Below are positions 8,762 to 18,172 of a stretch of 51,727 bases of DNA, piece after piece. The stretch lies in the NCBI GenBank assembly GCA_020722765.1, contig DYKD01000006.1:27653-79379 (forward strand). Reading direction: 5' to 3'. The position numbers and the translations under genes are program-made. The notes beneath the pieces were generated by a model. That model did not search any database, had not been told where the DNA came from, and was given only the letters and a program-made list of their open reading frames with translations. Each line of letters opens with the position of its first letter. Position 1 is the first letter of the stretch. This DNA is from Brevinema andersonii (GTDB taxonomy: Bacteria > Spirochaetota > DYKD01).

Positions 8762-11307
8762 GATTTGACTCCTGTATTTTCATTTATAAGCTTATTGTTT
8801 TTTTCATTTATGGTTAGGAGAAATGCTGGTAATATGATGAGCGCACCAAAACTTGTTGCCAACATATTGAGAACTACAAACATTCCAAATTGTATGAGAG
8901 GGATGAATCCTGAAAAAATTAAGATAAGAAATCCTGCGCAGACTGTCACAACATTATAGAGGATGCTGCGTCCTCTTGTCACAAGGGTGTCATTGATGGC
9001 TTCCAATGGGGATAAGCCGGACTTCAAGGCTGTCCTATAACGGACAAGGACATGGATGGCATAATCTATGCCGATTCCGATGGATACAGCAGCTACCATG
9101 GCTGTTCCTGCATTCAAAGGGATATTCAAAAATCCCATAAGACCGAAACTGATGGCAAGGGAAATGATGATCGGTATGAGTGATAACAGTGTGATTGCCA
9201 GGTTCCTAAAAACGAAAAGATTGATAAGGAATACCACGATTATGGATGTAAAAATATTCATAATCTGTCCTTCAACAATCATTTCGTTGATTTTTAACTG
9301 GAGTTGCGCTATCCCTGAAATGTCCATATCCACATTATACCTTGTCTGGAATTCCTGGTTGAGTCCATTTTTTATGAATTCCTGGATGTTTTTAATGTCA
9401 GCTGTTGATGTCCTTTTCATGGAAAAAACAAGCCTGATCCGGTCACGTTCAGGTGTCACATATGATGATACATTGCCAGCATAGAGCAACATGTAGTCTT
9501 CAATCGCTTCACGTGTTGGAGGTATGATTTCCTGCTCAGCTCCTCCGCCATGCATCACACTGTTCATCCGTTTTAGCAAGTTGTTGATGGAAAGGCTTTT
9601 CTTGATTATGGGAAACTTGGACATGATCTCCTTTGAAAAAAGATCCAATTCCTTAAGTAGGGAAGGGTCAAGGAGGTTTTCTCCATGGCGGGATGTCAGG
9701 ATCACATTGAGTGTCTGAGTGCCTGCCAGCTTGTCGTTCAGTATTGTATCTGCCATCCTAATAGTGGAACTTTTCTTGAAGAACTGGACATAGTTCATAT
9801 CGACCTTGATCTTAAAGATCCCGAGAATCATGATGAGGGAGAGGAATATGCTTGTTAGGATAATGATACGTTTATGACTGACAATGAAAGTACCTGTTTT
9901 GATAAGAATCTTATAGAGTGTGTCCTTTTTTTCGTCCTCTTCATTATGGAAAGAAAAAGTCTTTTTTTTGGATGAAAGAAGAATAAGGGAAGGAATGAAA
10001 AAAATGACCAGAAAAAGCGCAAAAAATATTCCAAGGGCAGTGAAAAGGCCAAAATCACGGATAGGAATGAATTGTGTTGTGACAAGGGAGCCAAATCCGC
10101 CCACTGTTGTGAGAGCGGCCATTGTAATAGAAAGGCCAATATCCCCGAAGTTATCTTCGATAGAGGCGAGTTTGTCTGTAGAGCGATGCAGAAAATAACT
10201 GTTCATGAAATGGATTCCATAGGCGCTGCCAACTGCCACAAGCAATACTGGCATGATTGTGCTTATCAGGTTAATTGGCATTTTGCAAAGGCTCATCACC
10301 CCAATTGACCAGATGATGGACAGGATGACGGCGATCAGCGGATACATGACACCTTCAATATTTCTAAAGGAAAAAAAGAGTACAAAGATGACAACAAAAA
10401 TGACAAGAGGGATGAGAAGCCTCATGTCGTGTAACATCGCTTCGGATATGGAATCAACAATGACAGGTTCACCGCTTATATAAGTCTTTATATCTTTAGG
10501 ACAGTCGGATGTTATGATTTTTTGAATTGCCTTGAAGACAATAGTCCTTTTGTTGATTAGTGATGAATTGAGCTGAACCATGACCGCTGTGATTGATCCG
10601 TCATAGGAGATAATGCTTCCCTGATAGAGATCCCAGTCTTTTAATCTCTTTTTAAGCTCAGCTATGCTCTTCTCGTTGATTGTGTCGCTATCCATAAGTT
10701 TTTCTGTGACAATGGTCTCTCCTGAAGCCTTGATGTAGGATGAGCTGAGGATCGATTCAGTGTCTTTGATAGGGACTTCATACGCAGAAAAAAGGCTGGT
10801 AGGATCTGTCGTATTTGCCATACTGGCGATTTTTGTTGCAGTTTTCCTGTCAAAAGAGAAATCATTGACAAGCTTTTCTATATCTGTGAGGAATTCTTTC
10901 ATTCCTTCACCGTCATAGATACCTTCTTCACTTACAGCCTGGATGATCTTTTTCGCATCGGCAGTGTTTATACTTAGCAGTTTTGCGATCATCTCTTCAG
11001 GTATGGAATGGTTGAGTGATCTGACTTTTTCTGTGAAATCCTTGATATATTCCAGATTTTTTGGAGTGAACACGGACTTGGATTCGAAGCCGACAAAGAT
11101 ATATTCGGAGTTCCCGAAAATCTCTTCAAACTTCACATAGTTCTGCCTTTCTATGCTGTTTTGTGGAATCATATGTGATATGTCATTATCAATTTTAACC
11201 TGCGTCATTGCGATGAAAAGAAATATCGTGAGGACAGAAGTGATGATGATGACAATCCATGGTTTATGGAATATCTCTTTTGCCTTGTGCAGGAAGTTTT
11301 CGAGCAT
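8758..11307 (-). CDS. RND-superfamily MMPL/HAE3 exporter
   Basis: Inner-membrane proton-driven transporter for hydrophobic molecules. It has the RND layout. One transmembrane helix near residues 18-36 is followed by a large periplasmic loop, then a five-helix bundle (about 285-440). A second single helix (about 477-497), a second loop and a final bundle (about 680-830) follow. GIGIDYAIHVLVRYR in the second half is the family signature. At 849 residues it is the size of HAE3/MMPL members, shorter than AcrB-type pumps. TAATG overlap with the TetR gene and ATGA overlap with the LolA-like gene place it in one transcript. No membrane-fusion protein is encoded nearby; the LolA-like protein may act in its stead. 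Confidence 0.85.
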   Translation of the reverse strand: MLENFLHKAKEIFHKPWIVIIITSVLTIFLFIAMTQVKIDNDISHMIPQNSIERQNYVKFEEIFGNSEYIFVGFESKSVFTPKNLEYIKDFTEKVRSLNHSIPEEMIAKLLSINTADAKKIIQAVSEEGIYDGEGMKEFLTDIEKLVNDFSFDRKTATKIASMANTTDPTSLFSAYEVPIKDTESILSSSYIKASGETIVTEKLMDSDTINEKSIAELKKRLKDWDLYQGSIISYDGSITAVMVQLNSSLINKRTIVFKAIQKIITSDCPKDIKTYISGEPVIVDSISEAMLHDMRLLIPLVIFVVIFVLFFSFRNIEGVMYPLIAVILSIIWSIGVMSLCKMPINLISTIMPVLLVAVGSAYGIHFMNSYFLHRSTDKLASIEDNFGDIGLSITMAALTTVGGFGSLVTTQFIPIRDFGLFTALGIFFALFLVIFFIPSLILLSSKKKTFSFHNEEDEKKDTLYKILIKTGTFIVSHKRIIILTSIFLSLIMILGIFKIKVDMNYVQFFKKSSTIRMADTILNDKLAGTQTLNVILTSRHGENLLDPSLLKELDLFSKEIMSKFPIIKKSLSINNLLKRMNSVMHGGGAEQEIIPPTREAIEDYMLLYAGNVSSYVTPERDRIRLVFSMKRTSTADIKNIQEFIKNGLNQEFQTRYNVDMDISGIAQLQLKINEMIVEGQIMNIFTSIIVVFLINLFVFRNLAITLLSLIPIIISLAISFGLMGFLNIPLNAGTAMVAAVSIGIGIDYAIHVLVRYRTALKSGLSPLEAINDTLVTRGRSILYNVVTVCAGFLILIFSGFIPLIQFGMFVVLNMLATSFGALIILPAFLLTINEKNNKLINENTGVKS

Positions 11308-11924
11308 TATGGGTTCTCCTTGTAATCGTTGTTTTTAATGCCATGGATTATGAAGTCATGAATGATTTCAACATACGATTCGAGTTTGGAAATGCCTTCC
11401 TTGAAAAGCACATCTACTGCTATGTTTGTGAAAATACTGAAAAGCATGTAAGACAGGATCTCGGGTTGAATGGGACGTATGTATCCTTTTTCCTGAGAGA
11501 TCCGGATGATTTTCTCTACATATTTGCGAAGTTTCACAAAGACCGATGAGCGGAAAGAGAATAAATCCTTCGACAGTTCGAAATTTGCACTGTAAACCGT
11601 GATGATCACATCTTTCAATTCGTAGTATTCTTTGATAGTGTCAAGAATGGTTTTTTTGATGATGGCATTCATATCCGGATTGGGTTCAAGGATTTTCTGA
11701 TGGGACTGTTCCAATATGGTCTTGACCCTGTCAAACATCTCTTCCATCATATATTTGATCACATCTTCCTTTGTGCTGAAATAAAGATAGAATGTCCCTT
11801 TTCCGACATCAGCCTTATTGGTGATTTGTTCGACAGTAGTGTTGGAAAAACCATGTTTGGACATTTCTGATTTTGCAGCTTCCAAAATGCGGGTAAGAGT
11901 TGATGCATCCTTCTCTTTTTTCAT
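11307..11924 (-). CDS. TetR-family transcriptional regulator
   Basis: Likely repressor of its own operon with the MMPL exporter. The N-terminal helix-turn-helix reads TVEQITNKADVGKGTFYLYF (residues about 26-45), the canonical TetR pattern. The C-terminal 150 residues are all-helical and would bind the inducing ligand. Length 205 residues is typical. It is the first gene of the operon and its coding region is preceded by a near-palindrome with a TetR-operator look at 11959-11975. The regulator call is firm; the inducer is unknown and may be a fatty-acid-like cargo of the exporter. Confidence 0.9.
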   Translation of the reverse strand: MKKEKDASTLTRILEAAKSEMSKHGFSNTTVEQITNKADVGKGTFYLYFSTKEDVIKYMMEEMFDRVKTILEQSHQKILEPNPDMNAIIKKTILDTIKEYYELKDVIITVYSANFELSKDLFSFRSSVFVKLRKYVEKIIRISQEKGYIRPIQPEILSYMLFSIFTNIAVDVLFKEGISKLESYVEIIHDFIIHGIKNNDYKENP

Positions 11925-11958
11925 GGGGCTCCTGTTTTGGAGATTGCTCCTGTCTTAA

Positions 11959-11975
11959 GACTGACCAGTCAGTCA
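11959..11975 (-). promoter_or_regulatory. Probable TetR operator
   Basis: GACTGACCAGTCAGTCA, with inverted arms GACTG/CAGTC at 11959-11970 and a further GTC half repeat. It lies 35 bases upstream of the TetR start. On the minus strand TTGACT overlaps it and an A+T-rich block (TAAATTATAAAA) lies just upstream, so binding would block transcription. This GACTGxxCAGTC pattern is common at TetR-family sites. Confidence 0.65.
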
Positions 11976-12038
11976 ATTTTTATAATTTAGTGATTCTGCA
12001 TGGCAAAGTCAAGTGAAGTGAATGTTTTTTTATAAAAT

Positions 12039-12395
12039 TTATTTTTTTTTGAAAGTCTCTTCTTTTTCCAGTCCTCTAAGCAAAGGTTCATCAAACCCAA
12101 GATAGGCTTTCCCATCAAACCTTATAATTGGAGTTTTTAAAAGTTGGGGGTCTTCTATCAGAATTTCTTCAATATTATTTGATAGATATGTATAGCCCTT
12201 GTCCAGATATCGCTTCCCTTCTTTATCTATCAGTTTATCAAGTGGTATATGTCTGTTGACGGCTTTTAACTCACCTGAACTCATTCCTTTTTCTTTTAAA
12301 TCCACAAAATGCACCTGTATACGACGTTCTTTAAAGAACCTTAAGGCCTTCTGAGTTTCCTTGCATTTCATTGTACCGAATATTTGGACAGGCAT
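12039..12395 (-). CDS. ArsC/Spx-family thioredoxin-fold protein
   Basis: Small cytosolic protein of the arsenate-reductase-like family. The N-terminal MPVQIFGTMKCKETQKALRF places a Cys (C11) at the ArsC catalytic position, and KTPIIRFDGKAYLGFDEP matches the C-terminal IxxPIIxxxxxxxIGF strand. The Arg before the PII strand in true arsenate reductases appears as Lys-Thr here, so arsenate reduction is doubtful. The redox or regulatory role is open. Its start overlaps the stop of the GHKL gene (TGATG), so the two are co-translated. No SD was needed for that coupling. Confidence 0.75.
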   Translation of the reverse strand: MPVQIFGTMKCKETQKALRFFKERRIQVHFVDLKEKGMSSGELKAVNRHIPLDKLIDKEGKRYLDKGYTYLSNNIEEILIEDPQLLKTPIIRFDGKAYLGFDEPLLRGLEKEETFKKK

Positions 12396-13138
12396 CAGAT
12401 TTGGCCATCTTTAAGTAGGCTTTTAAACTTTTGTTCCCTGAAAGGGAGATAATTTTTATTAAAGGGGATTTCAATCCGTGCAATAGTTTCATCTGAATTA
12501 TTACCAATTCGTAGGAATTGAGGGTCTATACCTTGATTTTTAAGAAGAATGATGATCATGGGAAGCCCCAGACCAGCACCTTCGACATTATCTCCACAAT
12601 CCAGGTAAAAATCTGCTATTGAATCATATCGCATAGAATTGGCCAGGTTTTTTCTCAATCTTTCCTCATCCAATTTAGGGATCGGGGTGTTGTTGATAAC
12701 TTCCACTCTGATTCCATTTTTACTATGAACATAACGGACTTTTACCTTAAAATTGAGGCTTTTCCCTTTTTCAATATAGTCTTTAATATATTTTTCTAGA
12801 AGTCTTTCCTTAAAAAGGATGTTTCCTTTTTCCCAATCTGCTACATTGTCTATGTCAAGCTTGTTTTCAGCAAAAACAATCCTTTTCATAATGGCTTTTG
12901 TCGCATTTATGACAAGTTCCTTAACAACCGTATATGTTGCGTCTAACAGGTCCAATCTTTTGTATTTTGCAAGAATATCCCTTAGTTTTTCTAAAACCCT
13001 GTCTTTGATTGTGTTAGTAAAGCCAAATTCGGCATTATCGCCATTATAAAGAGAATCATTCTGGTCAGTCATGAAAAAATCCTTGTCCATTTCCCAATGA
13101 ACGGAATGTTCAATCCATTCCATTACATAATAGCTCAT
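12395..13138 (-). CDS. Atypical GHKL (histidine-kinase-like) ATPase
   Basis: Has an N box (VVKELVINATKA, with E74, N78 and K81) and a G2 glycine box (GAGLGLPMI, residues 187-195), the two ends of a Bergerat ATP-binding fold. The usual DxGxG (G1) motif is not seen; the corresponding strand reads VEVINNTPIP. No sensor, transmembrane or phospho-acceptor His domain is present, so it is not a normal sensor kinase. It might be a stand-alone ATPase or protein-serine kinase. Start uncertain: 13138 or the in-frame ATG at 13123; neither has a strong Shine-Dalgarno. Coupled to the ArsC-like gene. Confidence 0.65.
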   Translation of the reverse strand: MSYYVMEWIEHSVHWEMDKDFFMTDQNDSLYNGDNAEFGFTNTIKDRVLEKLRDILAKYKRLDLLDATYTVVKELVINATKAIMKRIVFAENKLDIDNVADWEKGNILFKERLLEKYIKDYIEKGKSLNFKVKVRYVHSKNGIRVEVINNTPIPKLDEERLRKNLANSMRYDSIADFYLDCGDNVEGAGLGLPMIIILLKNQGIDPQFLRIGNNSDETIARIEIPFNKNYLPFREQKFKSLLKDGQI

Positions 13139-13271
13139 ATATGCGGATTTTCAATATTTTTTAATTTTTTGATCTCTTTTTTTGGTTTTCATGTTGAATT
13201 GTATTATATTTAATCTAATAGTATAGGGTTGGTGTTGACTCGTTAAGATATGAAATAGGATTGGTTAGAAT

Positions 13272-16200
13272 ATGCAGAAAAGATGTAAACTCATTTTGAC
13301 TTTGATTCTGGTTTTGTTTGTTCTGGTTCTCGGTGGAGTAAACATCTATATAAACTTTGTTAAGACAGACCAGGCTTGGAAGAAGAATTTCCTTTCTATT
13401 GTAGCTACTGCGGCAAATGCATTGGATCCTGCTCTTGTTTCATTATTGACAGGAGAGCAAGGGCAGCAGGATAGCGTGGCTTTTAAACAGCTTAAGAAGC
13501 GGGTTGAAAGGGTCTGCGCATGTCGGGATGATATCAGATGGACTTATCTTATGGTTCAAGATAAGCAATCTATTGTTTTTGTTTTAGATTCAACTCCTTC
13601 GGATTCTCCGGATTATACACCACCGGGAAGTATTTATGATGATGCGCCAAAAGAGTTGTATGATGTCTTTTTATCTGTAAAACCATCTGTAGTTGGTCCT
13701 TATCGGGATAAATGGGGTGAATTCATGTCTGGCTTTGCCCCTATAACAGTTGTCCGTAATGGGAAAACGATCAAATACGTGATAGGAATGGATATCAATG
13801 CGCATTCCTACAAGCAGGAAATGATTCTTTCCATACTTCCTAATTCCATCATAATGCTACTTCTTGTTTCCATAATATTCATGCTTTTTTTTATGATCTC
13901 AAAACTTCAGAAAAACAAGCTTCTTGTTGAAGCGAGTGAAAGTAGGTATAAGTTTCTTGTAGAGAACAGTTCTGACATCCTTTTTTCTTTTGACAGAAAA
14001 GGGAAAATCACATTTATCAGTAGCAGTATCAAAAAGATGGGATATGAGCCTAAGGAAATTGTGGGTACATCTCTTTTCAAGTATATTCATCCAGATGACT
14101 ATAATTACGTGCTTCAGTCTTTCAAGGATGCCATCGAAAGCGGTGTGAATAATCCGGTCGCCTTCCGGGTCATTGCAAAAAATGGGGATATCTTTCATCT
14201 TGAAGAAGTAGGTAGTATTATCAAGGATGCATTCGGAAGAATCTCAATTGTGACAGGAATCATTCGGGATTTGACAGAACGGCAAAAGACTGAGTTAGAA
14301 CGGTTAGAAAATGAGTTGATGTTCCGATCCATGATGAATGCTGTGCCTATCCCTATTTTTTATAAGGATGACAAGGGGATTTACAGGAGTTGCAATAAGG
14401 CTTTTCTGGATTTTCTGGGATATCCGGTTGAAAAGATAATCGGGGCAACGGCTTATAATGTCGCTCCTCCAGACCTTGCCAAGATATATCATGAGGCTGA
14501 CCTGGAACTTATGCAGTCTAAGGGGAATCAGGTATACGAATCTAAGGTGAAACATTCTGATGGCAGTACACGTGATATCATATTCTATAAGTCTTCGATA
14601 TGTAAGTATGATGGGACAAGCGGTGGTCTTGTCGGTGTCATGCTTGATATTACGAAACGTAAACAGGATGAAGAAATCATCCGTCAGGCAAGGAATGATG
14701 CTGAAGAGGCGAATATGGCTAAAACCTTGTTTTTAGCCAATATGAGCCATGAAATAAGAACTCCTCTCAATGGGATTATCGGAATGACCGAAATCGCCTT
14801 AGCGACTGACCTTACTTCAACGCAAAGACGTTACTTGGATTTGGTATTGCTCTCTTCCAGATCTTTGTTGGATATCATCAATGATGTCCTTGACATTTCC
14901 AAGATTGAAGCAGGGAAAATGATAGTTGAAGTGATTCCTTTCAGCCTTGATTCAGTTCTTACAGCTGCCATGGCTACAGTACAGATTTCAGCCCAACAAA
15001 AAGGAATTGAGCTTGTTTTCTTTCCAGATCCAACAATGCCTTCTCGTGTCATGGGGGATCCAGTTCGTTTACGCCAGGTTTTGGTCAACTTATTGAACAA
15101 TGCTGTGAAGTTTACATTGAAGGGACGGATAATCCTGCATGTTCTTCAATCTTCTGACGGGATTGTCTTTTCTGTGGAAGATACAGGCATTGGAATTCCA
15201 AATGACAGGAAAAAAGACCTTTTTAAGAATTTTTCTCAGGCAGACGGATCGATTTCCAGAAGGTTTGGAGGAAGTGGTCTTGGACTTTCTATTTCTAAGG
15301 AGCTTGTTTCTCTGATGGGGGGCGAGCTTTTCTTTGAGAGCAAGGCCGGGGTGGGAAGTCATTTCTGGTTTTGTTTGCCATTAAAGGTTGAAAAAAATTC
15401 TTATCCCTATTTGACTCCAGGTCTTTTCAAATACGAGTATTCAAAAAAAATTCTTCTTGTTGATGATGAACCGTCACTTCTGGTTTCTGTAGAACAGATG
15501 TTGAAGCATTGGGGATTGGATGTTGACACTTGTCCTGATGGGCAGACTGCCCAAGAGAAGCTTTTAAATTCGAAATATGATGTGGTCATGGCTGATATGC
15601 GGATGCAAGGAATTGACGGAATACAGGTCTTGCAAGCTGCAAAAGGAATCAGGTCTGATGCAAAAATCCTTATGCTTTCCAATCCTGATATGACAAAATA
15701 TGCCTCAACAATGGCTGCGACATCGATTAAATTCATAGTGAAACCAGTCCTGCCAGATAATTTGAGAAAGGTGCTTGATGAGATTTTTAATCCTGAGAAA
15801 TATTTCCCTTCTGAAAGTCACGTAGTGAAAATGTCTGAAACTGAGGTAGACACGACATCTTCGAAGGTTCTTGTTGTGGAAGATAATGATGTTAACCGCG
15901 AAATACTGACTGAATTTCTTTCTTCACGTGGAGTGGAGGTTGTTGAAGCGCATAATGGGATAGAAGCGGTCAAATCTTTTGATAAGCATTCTTTTGATTT
16001 GATTCTTATGGATATCCATATGCCCGTCATGGATGGGTTCGAAGCCGTACGGGTTATTAGATCCAAGGAAAATTCAGGAAAACATGTTCCTATTGTAGCA
16101 TTGACTGCTGATGCTTTCATTGGTGATAGGGAGAAGTGCGTCCAGGCAGGTATGGATGATTATCTTTCCAAACCGTTTCTGGCAAAGGATCTGTATAGGG

Positions 16201-16601
16201 TGTTGGAACAGTACATCCAGTTGAAGGGACATTCCCTTCATCGTATCAAATCTGAAAAGAACCATGAGAAACAGGATGTTGTGCTTCAAAGTAAGGAAAC
16301 TGTCTGTAAGTCATTGGAATGTGATGGGAATCATTATGAGACGTTGCTTTCGAAATTTCTTCTGGAAAGTCCTAAAAAAATCGAGGATTTAAAAAAAGCG
16401 GCCAGTGGAGGTTCCCGGTCTACTGTTAGTGACAGTATCCATTCGTTGAAATCAAGCGCAGGATTTCTTGGGGCTGTCCGTCTTTTTGCTGCTGCAAGCA
16501 GGTATGAAACAATGATCCGTAATGATGAGGATATCGACCTTATGGATGCCGCAGAAACGTTGTCAAACTTGTTTGATGAAGTGAAGAAACAGGTCATCTA
16601 A
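13272..16601 (+). CDS. Hybrid sensor histidine kinase with two receivers and Hpt domain
   Basis: Membrane sensor carrying a complete phosphorelay. Domains run in this order. First come TM1 (residues 6-29), an extracytoplasmic sensor to about 190, TM2 (about 190-213) and two PAS domains (about 225-350 and 355-470). HisKA follows with H493 in MSHEIRTPLNG, then the HATPase (DTGIGIP, GGSGLGLSI). REC1 has D775, REC2 has D914 in LILMDIHMPVMDG, and Hpt has H1057 in IHSLKSSAGF. All phospho-acceptors are present. The start at 13272 gives a proper signal-anchor; the SD is weak. No cognate response regulator with an output domain lies next to it, so the target is elsewhere. Confidence 0.92.
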   Translation: MQKRCKLILTLILVLFVLVLGGVNIYINFVKTDQAWKKNFLSIVATAANALDPALVSLLTGEQGQQDSVAFKQLKKRVERVCACRDDIRWTYLMVQDKQSIVFVLDSTPSDSPDYTPPGSIYDDAPKELYDVFLSVKPSVVGPYRDKWGEFMSGFAPITVVRNGKTIKYVIGMDINAHSYKQEMILSILPNSIIMLLLVSIIFMLFFMISKLQKNKLLVEASESRYKFLVENSSDILFSFDRKGKITFISSSIKKMGYEPKEIVGTSLFKYIHPDDYNYVLQSFKDAIESGVNNPVAFRVIAKNGDIFHLEEVGSIIKDAFGRISIVTGIIRDLTERQKTELERLENELMFRSMMNAVPIPIFYKDDKGIYRSCNKAFLDFLGYPVEKIIGATAYNVAPPDLAKIYHEADLELMQSKGNQVYESKVKHSDGSTRDIIFYKSSICKYDGTSGGLVGVMLDITKRKQDEEIIRQARNDAEEANMAKTLFLANMSHEIRTPLNGIIGMTEIALATDLTSTQRRYLDLVLLSSRSLLDIINDVLDISKIEAGKMIVEVIPFSLDSVLTAAMATVQISAQQKGIELVFFPDPTMPSRVMGDPVRLRQVLVNLLNNAVKFTLKGRIILHVLQSSDGIVFSVEDTGIGIPNDRKKDLFKNFSQADGSISRRFGGSGLGLSISKELVSLMGGELFFESKAGVGSHFWFCLPLKVEKNSYPYLTPGLFKYEYSKKILLVDDEPSLLVSVEQMLKHWGLDVDTCPDGQTAQEKLLNSKYDVVMADMRMQGIDGIQVLQAAKGIRSDAKILMLSNPDMTKYASTMAATSIKFIVKPVLPDNLRKVLDEIFNPEKYFPSESHVVKMSETEVDTTSSKVLVVEDNDVNREILTEFLSSRGVEVVEAHNGIEAVKSFDKHSFDLILMDIHMPVMDGFEAVRVIRSKENSGKHVPIVALTADAFIGDREKCVQAGMDDYLSKPFLAKDLYRVLEQYIQLKGHSLHRIKSEKNHEKQDVVLQSKETVCKSLECDGNHYETLLSKFLLESPKKIEDLKKAASGGSRSTVSDSIHSLKSSAGFLGAVRLFAAASRYETMIRNDEDIDLMDAAETLSNLFDEVKKQVI

Positions 16602-16612
16602 AAGGATTGATT

Positions 16613-17953
16613 ATGTATGACATTATCATCATCGGTGCTGGTTCTGGCGGTTATATTGCTGCAGAGCGTGCTGGAGAAAATGGAAAATCTGTATTGCTTG
16701 TTGAAAAAGCTTTTTTGGGAGGTGTCTGCCTTAATGAAGGATGCATTCCTGCCAAGACACTGTTGAATTCAGCCAAACTTTTCCATCATGCGAAAAACGG
16801 ACAACTTTTCGGGGTCCATGTCCAGTCTGTTGAAGTCAAGTGGGATGAGGTCCTGGGACATAAAAATTCTGTGATAGAGACTCTGCGTGCTGGCATCGCT
16901 TTTCTTATGAAAAAATACAAGGTTGACGTGATCCAAGGTAATGCAGTGTTTATCGATCCTAAGACAATTGAAGTTGATGGCAAACGATACGAGGGGCAGA
17001 ATCTTGTCATAGCGACTGGATCATCAACGTTCATTCCTCGCATACCAGGTGTGCAAGGAAACCCTCATGTTGTTACAAGCACTGAAATACTTTCATTGGA
17101 GACACTTCCGAAATCACTGGTTGTCATAGGTGGGGGAGTGATTGGAATCGAGTGTGCCAGTTGCATGAGTCTTCTGGGTGTGCAAGTCACTGTCATAGAA
17201 ATGCGTGATGAGATCATTCCATACATGGATTCTGATGTCGCCAAGCACATGCGTCGTGCTCTTCCTGATGTAAATTTCATTCTTGGTGCTAAAGTTGAAC
17301 GTATTGAAAATGGAATTGTATATTTCAACAAGGGCAATAAAACTGAATCCATCACTTCTGAACTTATTCTTATGTCTGTTGGAAGAAGCCCGAATATCAA
17401 CAATCTTGGTCTTGAAAAGACAGGTCTGGATTATGATTCTAAAGGAATACGGATCAATGACAAGATGCAGACAAATGTCCCTGGAATCTATGCGATTGGA
17501 GATGTGACAGGAAAACTTCTTCTGGCTCATGCAGCCTCAAGAATGGCAGAGGTTGCCATCAATGTTATCCTAGGAAAAAATGACAGGATGCGATATCATG
17601 CAGTCCCCTGGGCTGTTTATTCTTTTCCCGAAGCCGCAGGTGTAGGAATGACAGAAGATGAAGCTATAAAAAATGCAGTTCCTTATAAGACTGCCACTAT
17701 GCATATGCGTGTGAATGGCAGATTCATCATAGAAAACGGACTCAAGGCGCCTGGTCTATGCAAAGTCATTGTGCACAAGGACAAGGGAACATTATTGGGA
17801 GTACATCTTCTTGGTCCGATGTGCTCTGAAATGATTTTTGGGGCTACAGCGTTAATTGAATCAGAATTGAGAGTGGATGATATCAAGGAAATCGTGTTTC
17901 CACATCCAAGCATTTCAGAAATTATTCGAGATACTTTGAGTCAACTAAAATAA
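16613..17953 (+). CDS. lpdA: Dihydrolipoyl dehydrogenase-like flavoprotein
   Basis: FAD/NAD disulfide oxidoreductase reoxidising dihydrolipoamide of 2-oxoacid dehydrogenase or glycine-cleavage systems. The FAD-binding GAGSGG lies at the N-terminus and the redox-active disulfide in CLNEGCIPAK. The NAD-binding GGGVIGIE follows, then YAIGDVTG, and the C-terminal FPHPSISE supplies the catalytic His-Glu. 446 residues is slightly short of the usual 460-475. Start 16613 (ATG TAT GAC) is preferred to the in-frame TTG at 16607 because AAAGGA lies at good distance. No E1, E2 or glycine-cleavage gene is adjacent, so the partner complex is not known from this window. Confidence 0.85.
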   Translation: MYDIIIIGAGSGGYIAAERAGENGKSVLLVEKAFLGGVCLNEGCIPAKTLLNSAKLFHHAKNGQLFGVHVQSVEVKWDEVLGHKNSVIETLRAGIAFLMKKYKVDVIQGNAVFIDPKTIEVDGKRYEGQNLVIATGSSTFIPRIPGVQGNPHVVTSTEILSLETLPKSLVVIGGGVIGIECASCMSLLGVQVTVIEMRDEIIPYMDSDVAKHMRRALPDVNFILGAKVERIENGIVYFNKGNKTESITSELILMSVGRSPNINNLGLEKTGLDYDSKGIRINDKMQTNVPGIYAIGDVTGKLLLAHAASRMAEVAINVILGKNDRMRYHAVPWAVYSFPEAAGVGMTEDEAIKNAVPYKTATMHMRVNGRFIIENGLKAPGLCKVIVHKDKGTLLGVHLLGPMCSEMIFGATALIESELRVDDIKEIVFPHPSISEIIRDTLSQLK

Positions 17954-18105
17954 TGAAATAGTAGTCCTATTAACCAATACAGGAGCGATATCATATAGGA
18001 ACAGGTAGATGATTATATTTTTACGGCATTTACAAGAAATCATTGTAAGTGAGACTGGTTAAAATAAAAAACTCTTAGCGATTTTATGGTTTTTTTTTAG
18101 TATAT

Positions 18106-18134
18106 TTGACTTAATCTTCTGTTTTATGTATCAT
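18106..18134 (+). promoter_or_regulatory. Sigma70-type promoter of the lipoprotein/OmpA pair
   Basis: TTGACT, 17-base spacer, TATCAT, ending 38 bases before the ATG at 18173. The remaining part of the 219-base gap (17954-18105) is A+T-rich and I see nothing else in it. Confidence 0.65.
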
Positions 18135-18172
18135 TATCTATAAATTAATAGGTATGTTTTGGGAGGCGAATT

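Noticed and set aside
12039..12395. Naming the ArsC/Spx-like protein an arsenate reductase
   Set aside because: Its Arg position before the PII strand is not conserved and no arsenic-resistance gene is adjacent.
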